DNA of 24,967 bases from UBA1724 sp963632245 (GTDB taxonomy: Bacteria; Verrucomicrobiota; Lentisphaeria; Oligosphaerales; Oligosphaeraceae). The notes under the pieces were generated by a model. That model was not told where the DNA came from, did no database searches, and saw nothing but the letters and a program-made list of their open reading frames with translations. A program made the position numbers and the translations under genes. Within the stretch, counting starts at the first letter, position 1, and each line of letters opens with the position of its first letter. Location of the stretch: NCBI GenBank assembly GCA_963632245.1, contig CAVGTF010000015.1:1-24967 (forward strand). Direction: 5' to 3'. Positions 16,245 to 23,229 of this stretch are shown here, in pieces.

Positions 16245-17294
16245 CTAGGGAAGGTGTTTTGCCAGGGATTCCTCGGGGGTGAGCTGTGGCGCGGGGAGTC
16301 CCAGGAGCCGGGGCGGAATGGGGTAGATCCGATGGCAGAGATGCGCACCGTATTCGGGGTGTTCCCGGAGGACCTGTGCAACGGAGAGCTCCGGGAATTC
16401 CGCCTCCCGGGAGAGCCTTGATGCCGCCAGCAGGCAGAGCCGGCGGTATTCCAGGCGGACTGGTCCCGCCACATCCAGCGCCACGCCATGGGAGGCCGCG
16501 CAGCCGGGCAACGCCAGCAGCAACGGCAGCAGGTCTTCCAGTGAAAGCGGCTGCACCAGCCAGTGCCCGCCGCCAATCAGGGGAAAGGAGGCGGCTTTTG
16601 CGGCGGTGTTGGGAAACTCCGCGAAGGGCGGAAAGATGCCCAGCGGGTATTTCGGGGTAAGGAGGAGTGTGGGGCGCAGGATGGTCCAGGGGGCATTTTC
16701 CTGTCCGCGGGAGACATCCAGTAGGAAGACGTCCTCCGCTTGGCGCAGAAGTCCCGCCTCGCCGGGGGCATCGGGGGAAACGCGCGCGTCATCCTGGTCC
16801 TGGAGCAGCGGGAATTCCCGCTTTTCGGGATCGTAGACCAGATCGCTGGAGAGGAATGCCAAGTGGCATCCCAGAAGATCGGCGAGTTCCAGATCCTGCT
16901 GGGCGTGCTCCAGAGTGGGCTCGTCGCAGTCCACTGCCAGCACGGGGGACTCCTTGCGGAGATGCTCCGATAATGCGGCAACCCAGTCGACGCGCTTGCG
17001 GTCCAGGATTACAGAGCGGACGCCAGGGGGAAGGGCGCGTGGCGCGGAGAGGACCACGATGGCGGCGTGTCCGCATTCCAGCGCCAGGGGTGCCAGCTCG
17101 TCTGCGAGACCGGGGGTGTCGCGTCCCAGGAGGAGCAGTGGTGCGCCTGCGGGGGCATCGGGAAGGGGCTCGCGAGCGGGCAGGGTGCGGGGATCCAAGA
17201 TGGCGTCAGCCGTGGGGGAGCCCCCCAGCACCTTTGGAACGGCGCACTCCAGGGAGGAGTCCAGGCGTCTGTCTTGGATCGGCGAGAGGCTCAT
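16245..17294 (-). CDS. Degenerate SDR/epimerase-like protein
   Basis: A 349-residue protein that resembles extended short-chain dehydrogenase/epimerases. The central strand HLAFLSSDLVYDP (144-156) matches the F-x-S-S-x-x-V-Y-G element. WTILRPTLLLTP (203-213) matches the L-R-P-x-x-x-Y-G-P stretch, and WLVQPLSLEDLLPLL (245-259) matches the V-H-V-x-D-x-A helix. The nucleotide-binding glycine motif is poor: LLLLGRDTPGLADEL at 53-67. The Y-x-x-x-K catalytic pair is not seen where expected (GLLRQAEDVFL, 181-191). The first 50 residues are proline-rich with no family match. Its ATG overlaps the panC stop by four bases, implying translational coupling. It may bind a nucleotide without catalysis, or be a sugar-nucleotide enzyme that has diverged strongly; I cannot assign a reaction. 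Confidence 0.6.
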   Translation of the reverse strand: MSLSPIQDRRLDSSLECAVPKVLGGSPTADAILDPRTLPAREPLPDAPAGAPLLLLGRDTPGLADELAPLALECGHAAIVVLSAPRALPPGVRSVILDRKRVDWVAALSEHLRKESPVLAVDCDEPTLEHAQQDLELADLLGCHLAFLSSDLVYDPEKREFPLLQDQDDARVSPDAPGEAGLLRQAEDVFLLDVSRGQENAPWTILRPTLLLTPKYPLGIFPPFAEFPNTAAKAASFPLIGGGHWLVQPLSLEDLLPLLLALPGCAASHGVALDVAGPVRLEYRRLCLLAASRLSREAEFPELSVAQVLREHPEYGAHLCHRIYPIPPRLLGLPAPQLTPEESLAKHLP

Positions 17295-18154
17295 TTCTCC
17301 GGATCGGCGGGGTCGTCCAGGAAGAGGTTGTCGATGAGGCGGGTCTTGCCGATGTACGCCGCGATGGCCAGCAGGGTGTGCCCCTTGGCGGTTTGGGCGG
17401 GGCGAAGGGTGTTGCGGTCCATCAGGTCCACGTAGTCGATGGGATCGGCGCCTGCCTTCACGAGCTCGCCGCGAACCAGGCCCTTCAGGACCTCGGGATC
17501 CCGCTGACCAGCATCGAAGGCGTCTTTTGCCAGAGAGAGCCCCCGGGAGAGGGACAGCGCGCGGACGCGTTCGTCAGCGGAGAGATACTTGTTGCGGGAG
17601 GAGCGGGCAAGGCCATCGGCCTCGCGGACCAGTGGCGCGGGGATGATTCGGATGGGCACATTCAGATCCCGGACCATCCGCTGGATCACCAGCAGCTGCT
17701 GGGCGTCCTTGCGGCCGAAGACCGCCACGTCTGCCAGAGCGATATGGAAGAGCTTCAGGCAGACGGTGCACACGCCGCGGAAGTGGATGGGGCGGAAGGC
17801 ACCGCAGAGGGTCTTGGAGAGGCTCTCTTCCTGGACCCAGCAGGAGAAGTCGGGATCGTACATCTTCGCGGGCTCCGGATGGAAGATGGCGTCCACGCCC
17901 TCCTTTTCGCAGAGCTCGGCGTCACGCTGGAAGTCCCGGGGATACTTGTCCAGGTCCTCCGTGGGACCGAATTGCGTGGGATTGACGAAGATGCTGACCA
18001 CCACGCGGTCGCCATTCTGGCGTGCCAGTCGGATAAGGGAGAGGTGTCCCTCGTGGAGGTAGCCCATGGTGGGCACGAGCGCGATGGTCTGGCCCGCCTT
18101 CTTCCAGGCGGCGCACTGTTCCTGCAACAGGGCAGGGGAATCGAAGATCTCCAT
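17291..18154 (-). CDS. panC: Pantothenate synthetase
   Basis: A 287-residue cytoplasmic ligase that joins pantoate and beta-alanine with ATP to give pantothenate, the precursor of coenzyme A. Family signatures are complete: PTMGYLHEGHLSL at 28-40 with ATP-binding H34 and H37, FVNPTQFG at 56-63, HFRGV at 124-128, FGRKDAQQL at 146-154 (usually FGEKD), READGLARSSRN at 177-188, and IDNL near the C-terminus. Length is normal. It lies 65 bases after panB, so the two successive steps are adjacent, and its stop overlaps the next gene by four bases. No panD (aspartate decarboxylase) is seen here. The start codon has no Shine-Dalgarno sequence. Confidence 0.97.
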   Translation of the reverse strand: MEIFDSPALLQEQCAAWKKAGQTIALVPTMGYLHEGHLSLIRLARQNGDRVVVSIFVNPTQFGPTEDLDKYPRDFQRDAELCEKEGVDAIFHPEPAKMYDPDFSCWVQEESLSKTLCGAFRPIHFRGVCTVCLKLFHIALADVAVFGRKDAQQLLVIQRMVRDLNVPIRIIPAPLVREADGLARSSRNKYLSADERVRALSLSRGLSLAKDAFDAGQRDPEVLKGLVRGELVKAGADPIDYVDLMDRNTLRPAQTAKGHTLLAIAAYIGKTRLIDNLFLDDPADPEK

Positions 18155-18219
18155 GACGAAATTCTACAGTTTTTGGGGAAACGAAAGACGAAAGGGAAGA
18201 CGCGCGGGGAAGACCCGTT

Positions 18220-19053
18220 TTATTTCGCGGCCTTCGGGGGAAGCTTTGCGGAGACGGAGTGCGCGTCGTCGGGGAAGACGCCCTCCTGGACCTCGGAGAC
18301 GTATTGGCGGATGGCCTCCACCGCCACATCATGCACATTGGCGTAGCGCTTGGCGTGTCGCGGCAAAAAGCCATCGCCCGCATAGCCCAGAAGATCCGCC
18401 AGCACTTGCACCTGGCCGTCCGTGCCGGCGCCCGCGCCAATGCCGATGGTCACCGCATTGGTCTGCGCAGTGATTTCCGCCGCCAATTCCCGGGGGACGC
18501 CCTCCAGCACCAGCGCAAAGACGCCCGCTTTGTCCAATGCCGCGGCGTCCTCCAGCAATGCCTGGCGCTCGGCTTCGGCGCGGCCATGGATGCGGTAGCC
18601 GCCGTCTTTCAGGACGGATTGCGGAAGCAGTCCGATGTGTCCCACCACGGGGATGCCCACATCCACCAGCCGCTGGATCAGGGGCAGCATGACGCGTCCG
18701 CCCTCCAGCTTCACGGCATCCGCGCCGCACTCCTTCAGGTATCGTCCGGCATTGCGGACGGCCTCGTGGATCTCCAGCTGGTAGCTCATGAAGGGCATGT
18801 CGCCCACCACCAGGCATTTGTCGGAGCCGCGTCGGACGGCGGCGGTGTGTGCCAGGGATTCCTCCAGGGTGACGGGCAGGGTGTTGGGGTATCCCAGCAC
18901 GGTGTTGCCCATGGAGTCACCCACCAGGAGCATGTGGACGCCCGCCTCTTGGGCCCAGCGGGCGGTGGCGGCATCGAAGGCGGTGAGCATGATGGCCTTC
19001 TGCCCCTTTGCCTTCATTTCCCGGAGGGTGCGGATGGTGATCTTCTGGTCCAT
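18220..19053 (-). CDS. panB: Ketopantoate hydroxymethyltransferase
   Basis: A 277-residue enzyme that adds a hydroxymethyl group from methylene-tetrahydrofolate to 2-oxoisovalerate, the first committed step of pantothenate synthesis. Metal-binding D46 (VGDSMG), D85 (VVGDMPF) and E117 (VKLEGG) are present, with catalytic E184 in LVLEGVP and the G-H-I-G-L-L-P-Q loop at 138-145. IGIGAG at 203-208 and the F-L-P-R-H-A-K-R-Y segment complete the barrel. The start at MDQKIT is chosen because the family begins there; the 54-residue upstream extension overlaps the Sel1-repeat gene in another frame and has no homology features. Seven T and a GAC lie directly before the ATG, with no Shine-Dalgarno sequence. 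panC follows 65 bases later. Confidence 0.97.
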   Translation of the reverse strand: MDQKITIRTLREMKAKGQKAIMLTAFDAATARWAQEAGVHMLLVGDSMGNTVLGYPNTLPVTLEESLAHTAAVRRGSDKCLVVGDMPFMSYQLEIHEAVRNAGRYLKECGADAVKLEGGRVMLPLIQRLVDVGIPVVGHIGLLPQSVLKDGGYRIHGRAEAERQALLEDAAALDKAGVFALVLEGVPRELAAEITAQTNAVTIGIGAGAGTDGQVQVLADLLGYAGDGFLPRHAKRYANVHDVAVEAIRQYVSEVQEGVFPDDAHSVSAKLPPKAAK

Positions 19054-19099
19054 GTCAAAAAAATGCTGAATGGGAATGCGGTCGTGGAAAGAGGGAAAA

Positions 19100-20485
19100 T
19101 TAGAACTCCTTTCCGAAGTAGAGCTTGTAGAGTTGTGCGGCGTCCTGGTCGCCCTTGAGGCATTCGCCCTCCAGAATGCGACGGCCATGCTCGCGGTCCT
19201 GGTGCTGGCCGCCATCGCCAGTGAGGTAGCATACCGCTACCTGCAACAGCGCCGCGGCATCCTGGGAGGTCTCTGCCTTGCGGAGCCACTCCCGTGCGGC
19301 GGTGGGATCCGCCTCGTGGTTCGGGGTGCCGTGGGAGAGGAGGATCCCCAGCCGCGCCTGTGCCAGCGGCAGACCGCTGTCGGCTGCCTTCAGGAGCCAC
19401 TCCAACGCTCGATCGGCATCCACACGGACCCCCTCGCCATTGAGCAACGCCATGGAGAGTTCGTATTGCGCCAGGGCGTCGCCGGCATCGGCGGCGATCT
19501 GGTAGTGTTCGAAGGCGGACAGCGCATTCTTCGCTGTGCCAATGCCGTCCTTGTAGCAGTTCCCCAGGAGGTATTCGGCGGTGGGGTATTTCGCCTCGGC
19601 GCTGATGGTGAACCAATGGAAGGCCAGGTTCTCGTTAGGAGGCGTGCCGATGCCCTCCAGGTAGCAGGTGCCCAGCTTCGCCTGCGCCTCGGGATCGCCG
19701 TCGTGGGCCGCCAGGGTCAGCCAATGGAAGACCTCCCGGAAGTCCCGCGCGGTCCCCACGCCCTGCTGATAGCAGTCCGCCAGGCGCACCTGCGCGCGCA
19801 CATGTCCGCCCTCGGAGGCCTTGATCAGATACTCCACCGCCGCTTTGGGATCGGTCTCGGCGCCATACCCATTCAAATACTGCAGGGCTACCTGGAATTG
19901 GCATGCGGGATCACCGGAATCCGCCAGCATCTTGTAGTATCGGAAGGCCATCTCCGGCTTGCCCTGGGCCTCCGCAAAGACCGCGGTCTTCAGCTGCGCT
20001 TCCGGGACACCGTGGTCCGCGGCATACCGATACCACTCCAGCGCGCGCTCGCCATTCGCTTTCGCGACGCCAAAACCGCCGTCGTAGCAGATCGCCACAT
20101 TGTACATCGCCTCCGGATTGCCATTCTTGGCCGCCTCGGCGAACCACTTGAAGGCCTTCTTGTAGTCCTGCTTCTCGCCTGCACTGCCATCGAAGTAGAT
20201 CTTCCCCAGCGTCAACTGTGCATTGGCATTGCCGCGCTTGGCCAATTCCAGCACCTTCTTTACGGAGACGGCGTCCTTGTCGTCCTCTTTCTTCTTGGGA
20301 TAGATCTTCTTGGAGCTGTCGCCATCGGTGGGGATGTACTTTCCGTGGAGGGGCTCCTCTGGCGGAATCGGCTTGTATTTCTTTTTCCCGAAGGGCCACC
20401 ACCAGGAAGCCGGCAATGCCGCAGGCGCCAGCAGAATGCTGGCCAGCAACAAGAAAGAGAGATATTTGCGAAGAGAATTTGTCAT
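19100..20485 (-). CDS. Exported Sel1-repeat protein
   Basis: A 461-residue secreted protein. Residues 1-26 form a signal peptide: basic MTNSLRKY, a hydrophobic core and an A-L-P-A-like cleavage site. About ten Sel1-like (TPR-related) repeats of 36-38 residues follow, from about residue 90 to the end; each has the A-x-x-x-L-G-x-x-Y-x-x-G-x-G pattern. Such solenoids act as protein-protein scaffolds in the periplasm, often in envelope or signalling complexes; the partner here is unknown. The start at MTNSLR is favoured over one 14 codons upstream because it gives a clean signal peptide. It is 46 bases before panB and probably co-transcribed with it, although the functions look unrelated. The upstream 500 bases are rich in repeats and may hold its control region. 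Confidence 0.9.
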   Translation of the reverse strand: MTNSLRKYLSFLLLASILLAPAALPASWWWPFGKKKYKPIPPEEPLHGKYIPTDGDSSKKIYPKKKEDDKDAVSVKKVLELAKRGNANAQLTLGKIYFDGSAGEKQDYKKAFKWFAEAAKNGNPEAMYNVAICYDGGFGVAKANGERALEWYRYAADHGVPEAQLKTAVFAEAQGKPEMAFRYYKMLADSGDPACQFQVALQYLNGYGAETDPKAAVEYLIKASEGGHVRAQVRLADCYQQGVGTARDFREVFHWLTLAAHDGDPEAQAKLGTCYLEGIGTPPNENLAFHWFTISAEAKYPTAEYLLGNCYKDGIGTAKNALSAFEHYQIAADAGDALAQYELSMALLNGEGVRVDADRALEWLLKAADSGLPLAQARLGILLSHGTPNHEADPTAAREWLRKAETSQDAAALLQVAVCYLTGDGGQHQDREHGRRILEGECLKGDQDAAQLYKLYFGKEF

Positions 20486-20612
20486 TTGTTCAATGTCTTG
20501 CACCGTAGAGAGATGTAGAAGACACACGGGATTCTTCCCGCACTTCAGCGCTTTCGTGGAAGGATGTGGAGGGTTAATGTAGCCGCAATACGCCCTCCTT
20601 CACGGGGCTTTT

Positions 20613-20635
20613 TTTACCACAATACTCGCGGTAAA
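20613..20635. promoter_or_regulatory. Inverted repeat upstream of the Sel1-repeat gene
   Basis: TTTACC and GGTAAA form a perfect 6-base inverted repeat with an 11-base spacer. It lies about 130 bases upstream of the Sel1-repeat start. Half-site size and spacing resemble an operator for a dimeric regulator, but no regulator is identified. A poly-T run on one side could make part of the symmetry accidental. Confidence 0.3.
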
Positions 20636-20637
20636 TG

Positions 20638-20660
20638 CAGGGGGCGCTTATTTCCCCCTG
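20638..20660. repeat. Hairpin upstream of the Sel1-repeat gene
   Basis: CAGGGGG and CCCCCTG pair perfectly over 7 bases around a 9-base loop. It overlaps the first copy of the G-rich direct repeat by three bases. No U tract follows on the minus strand. Confidence 0.6.
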
Positions 20661-20807
20661 TGTAAACTATGCGGGGGTGCGGGGGCGGCCGAACTATACT
20701 CTGATGTGGGCTACTGTGTAATTATGCGGGGGTGCGGGGGCGGCTCTATGTGGATTACTTCAAGAAGGAAAAAACTGTGTAACTATGCGCGGGGGTGCGG
20801 GGGCGGC
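20658..20807. repeat. Three G-rich direct repeats
   Basis: Copies at 20658-20689, 20714-20744 and 20775-20807 share CTGTGTAA, then CTATGC or TTATGC, then GGGGGTGCGGGGGCGGC. They differ by single-base changes and small insertions. The gaps between them are 24 and 30 bases and also share ATGTGG followed by a TAC/TTAC stretch, so the repeated unit may be longer. Each copy has two runs of five G on the plus strand, giving six runs in all. Confidence 0.85.
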
Positions 20808-20847
20808 AGCCCCAGTCCTTTGGATATCCCTGCCTTCCCAATTTCTT

Positions 20848-20940
20848 CCGCCTACCGGCGGTGCTAGCGCGCCAATATGGGCGCGCTATGGTGCAATCGC
20901 CGGGTCTTCCCGGCGATGGGTTTTGCCTTGGGCGAAACCC
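20848..20940. repeat. Cluster of four adjacent hairpins
   Basis: Four inverted repeats follow one another: 20848-20861 (CCGCC, loop of 4), 20865-20888 (TAGCGCGCC, perfect 9 pairs, loop of 6), 20896-20917 (ATCGCCGGG, perfect 9 pairs, loop TCTT) and 20918-20940 (GGGTTTTGCC, 10 pairs with one wobble, loop of 3). The last two abut with no spacer. The stems differ in sequence, so this is not a tandem copy of one palindrome. Confidence 0.85.
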
Positions 20941-20949
20941 TGGCCTAAC

Positions 20950-20977
20950 TTCCTCCTTCCTCCTTCCTCCTTCCTCC
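20950..20977. repeat. Four-copy 7-base tandem repeat
   Basis: TTCCTCC is repeated four times exactly and then followed by seven T, ending one base before the U32 stop codon. On the U32 transcript this reads as CAAAAAAA and then four GGAGGAA units directly after the stop. Each unit contains a GGAGG core, complementary to the anti-Shine-Dalgarno sequence. Confidence 0.9.
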
Positions 20978-20985
20978 TTTTTTTG

Positions 20986-23082
20986 CTATCTCAGTGTCCT
21001 ATCGAAATTAAAGAGGAAGAGCGTTTTTTCCGGGGCGGGTGGTGTGGCGGTATTTGTGGGCAGTCCGGTCAGATCCAGTTCCAGGTGTGCGGCGCGGATG
21101 ACGGGATCCCGGAGTGCGAGCCAGTCCATGGGTGTGCGTGCCCTCAGGAGAGTGAGCTGTCCCTGCTTGCGGGGGACGAGGCGGCACTTCCGGGCATCCA
21201 GGAGGGTCTCGCCTTCCGGAAATTCCGTCGGAAGGATGGCGCGGGTGGTCATGAGTGCCGGGTAGCTGAAGAGCGTGAGCGACAGCGGCACCGCGCAGGC
21301 GGCGGTGAGCTCCCGGATCTGCCGGCGGTCCATCTCCCAGGAGAGGGCGCACCACTGCGCGCCCAGGCGCGAGAGTGTCTGCGCCGCCAGGCTGTTGAGG
21401 ACCGCCATGCCCTGTCCGGTGGCGAAGGGGATTTCGGCCTGTCGGCAGAGCCAGAGGGTATCCCAGGAATTCGCCTCCGCCAGGAGCCCCCGGCTCTTCG
21501 CCCAATGCAGCAGCGCAGAGAGTCCCTCCAGGTCCTCTTCGTAGCAGACGGCGGGGAGCGCCAGGATGGCCTCCTCCGATTGCCTCTTGGGAAGACTCTC
21601 GAGGGCTTTCTCTAGTGCCTCCGGGGTGTGCTGTGAGGTGACTGCGATGAGGAGCCGTGGGAGGGGATTGGGTTGATGCCGGGGGAGGGCGGAAAGCTGT
21701 TCTGGCGTCAGTCGCAGGAAATCCGCGGGGGCGCCCAGGGGGAGGCGATTCGGCGAGTCCTTCGGTGCACTCTGGTTCAGCAGCGACTGCAGATTCTTGG
21801 GGAGGGGGATGCGGACCACGCCGTCGTCCTCCCGGGAGGCCTTTCGGAGGAAGTCCTGGAGATTCTGGAGGATGGTATCCTGGAAGCGCCGGGGCAGCAG
21901 GAGCTCCTTCAGCTCCTCGTGGAGATCGATCTGTGCGCCGGATTCGGGGAGGGCGTCGGCGGCATCGCGGACCATCTGGGAGAGCGGCAGGGCGCGGCGG
22001 GGATTGGGAATCCGCTGGGGCGGAATCCGGAAGTCCTCCCGCACGCCGTTGAACCGGCAACAGAAAAGCACGCCGCCCTGCTCGTCACGCGTAATCGCCA
22101 CCGAGAGACCCTCCGGCTCCTCGGAGGAAGAACAGCCCGTGGCGCCCGATACCGTCGCGTACGAGGGACTGTTCGCCGCTGCGGTGCCCTTGGTGCGTCC
22201 CTGGATCTGGTCGGTCAGATTTTCGCGATGACCCTCGTAGTATCCCTGTGTCAGGGTTCTTCCGGTGTATCCGCCCAGGGCGTCCGCCTCCTGGCGGAGC
22301 TCCTTCAGCGGGCGTTTGGCATCCAGGGCCTGTCGATAGAGAGTTACTGCCTGGGAGACCCATGGCGCGCCCTTGAGACGACCCTCGATCTTCAGGGAGT
22401 CCACGCCCATTTCCTGCAGCTCGGGGATTTTTCCCAGGAGGCAGAGGTCTTTGGTGGAGAGTGGGTGTCGTTCGGGGGCATCGGGGAGATCCCTTTTCCA
22501 TCCCACGCGGCAGGGCGAGGCGCAGGCGCCGCGGTTGCCGCTTCGTCCGCCCACCCAGCTGGAGAGGAGGCACCGCCCGGAGGCACAGAAACAGAGCGCG
22601 CCTTGCACAAAGACCTCCAGCTCCATCTCTGGGACCGCGGCACAGACGGAAATCTCCTCGCGGGAGAGCTCCCGCGCCAGCACCACACGGTGACAACCCA
22701 GCTCCTTCGCCATGCGGACACCGGCGCTGCTGGAGACGCCCGCCTGGGTGCTTACATGGAACTGCAGCTCCGGAAAATCCGCCGACAGCGGCAACAGCGC
22801 GGGATCCCGCAGGATCACGGCATCCACTTTGCATTGCCGCGCCAGTTCCAGAGTCCGCAATGCCAGTCCCAATTCACGCTGAGTCAGATCGATATTCAGC
22901 GTCAAATGCGCCTTCGCGCCCCTACTGTGGATCTTCTCCACCACCGCCGAGAGCTCCTCCGGAGAGAAATTCATGGCGCCGCGGCGCGCATTGAGCCGTC
23001 GCAGTCCGAAATAGACGGCGTCGGCGCCGGCGTCCAGGGCGGCATCCAGGGTATTGGCGTTGACGGGTGCGAGGAGTTCCAT
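20986..23082 (-). CDS. U32-family protein, RlhA-like
   Basis: A 698-residue protein of the U32 family, once called collagenase-like peptidases and now known to include RNA hydroxylation factors. It begins MELLAPVN, the usual family start, and has the barrel motif A-G-A-D-A-V-Y-F-G at 18-26. The four cluster cysteines are C164, C171, C187 and C191 in GALC...SGRC...GGRSGNRGAC..PCR, followed by S-T-K-D at 209-212 and D-S-L-K-I-E-G-R at 228-235. The long C-terminal half fits RlhA (hydroxycytidine at 23S rRNA C2501; about 650 residues) better than TrhP (about 450), but the target is inferred. The start lacks a Shine-Dalgarno sequence. It stands alone between structured spacers on both sides. Confidence 0.88.
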   Translation of the reverse strand: MELLAPVNANTLDAALDAGADAVYFGLRRLNARRGAMNFSPEELSAVVEKIHSRGAKAHLTLNIDLTQRELGLALRTLELARQCKVDAVILRDPALLPLSADFPELQFHVSTQAGVSSSAGVRMAKELGCHRVVLARELSREEISVCAAVPEMELEVFVQGALCFCASGRCLLSSWVGGRSGNRGACASPCRVGWKRDLPDAPERHPLSTKDLCLLGKIPELQEMGVDSLKIEGRLKGAPWVSQAVTLYRQALDAKRPLKELRQEADALGGYTGRTLTQGYYEGHRENLTDQIQGRTKGTAAANSPSYATVSGATGCSSSEEPEGLSVAITRDEQGGVLFCCRFNGVREDFRIPPQRIPNPRRALPLSQMVRDAADALPESGAQIDLHEELKELLLPRRFQDTILQNLQDFLRKASREDDGVVRIPLPKNLQSLLNQSAPKDSPNRLPLGAPADFLRLTPEQLSALPRHQPNPLPRLLIAVTSQHTPEALEKALESLPKRQSEEAILALPAVCYEEDLEGLSALLHWAKSRGLLAEANSWDTLWLCRQAEIPFATGQGMAVLNSLAAQTLSRLGAQWCALSWEMDRRQIRELTAACAVPLSLTLFSYPALMTTRAILPTEFPEGETLLDARKCRLVPRKQGQLTLLRARTPMDWLALRDPVIRAAHLELDLTGLPTNTATPPAPEKTLFLFNFDRTLR

Positions 23083-23134
23083 GGAAGGGGAGGGCAGGGG
23101 TGCTAGGAGAGGAAATGGGGCGGGATACAAAGAA

Positions 23135-23194
23135 CCCCCGCGTCTGCCGTGGCGTAGCGAGAGGGTCTGTCTCGCTGCGGGGAAGGCGCGGGGG
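23135..23194 (-). terminator. Branched structured spacer, possible terminator of the DUF481 gene
   Basis: On the minus strand a perfect 8-pair outer stem (CCCCCGCG with CGCGGGGG) encloses a perfect 7-pair inner stem (AGCGAGA with TCTCGCT, loop of 7 at 23163-23169). It is followed by TTCTTTGT. It lies about 35 bases past the DUF481 stop. The weak U tract and nested form leave open whether it ends transcription or is a structured leader of the U32 gene, whose start is 52 bases further on. Confidence 0.5.
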
Positions 23195-23229
23195 CGTCTT
23201 GGGGTGTTATGCGCGGGAGCGCGTGGGGG

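Larger units (their letters stand above)
20486..20985 (-). other. Repeat- and hairpin-rich non-coding region
   Basis: These 500 bases lie between the U32 stop and the Sel1-repeat start, so they are 3' untranslated region for one and control region for the other. I find no convincing gene; frames across them are low-complexity. From the U32 side they contain a 7-base tandem repeat (20950-20977), four adjacent hairpins (20848-20940), three G-rich direct repeats (20658-20807), a hairpin (20638-20660) and an inverted repeat (20613-20635). On the minus strand none of these hairpins is followed by a U tract, so they are not ordinary terminators. Confidence 0.8.

Noticed and set aside
16175..16576. 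N-terminal extension of the methyltransferase frame
   Set aside because: It overlaps the epimerase-like gene and is cysteine-, tryptophan- and arginine-rich; the TRAM domain begins exactly at the internal ATG at 16174.
20592..20615. Plus-strand terminator-like GCCC...GGGC followed by seven T
   Set aside because: The stem is only four pairs and no plus-strand gene leads into it.
20658..20807. CRISPR-like geometry: three repeats of about 32 bases with gaps of 24 and 30
   Set aside because: Repeats are imperfect and G-rich, the gaps differ in length and resemble each other in part, there are only three copies and no cas genes are nearby.
20943..20949. GCCTAAC resembling an integron attC core site
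   Set aside because: No paired GTTRRRY core in the correct orientation, and the adjacent structures are separate perfect hairpins rather than one long imperfect stem.
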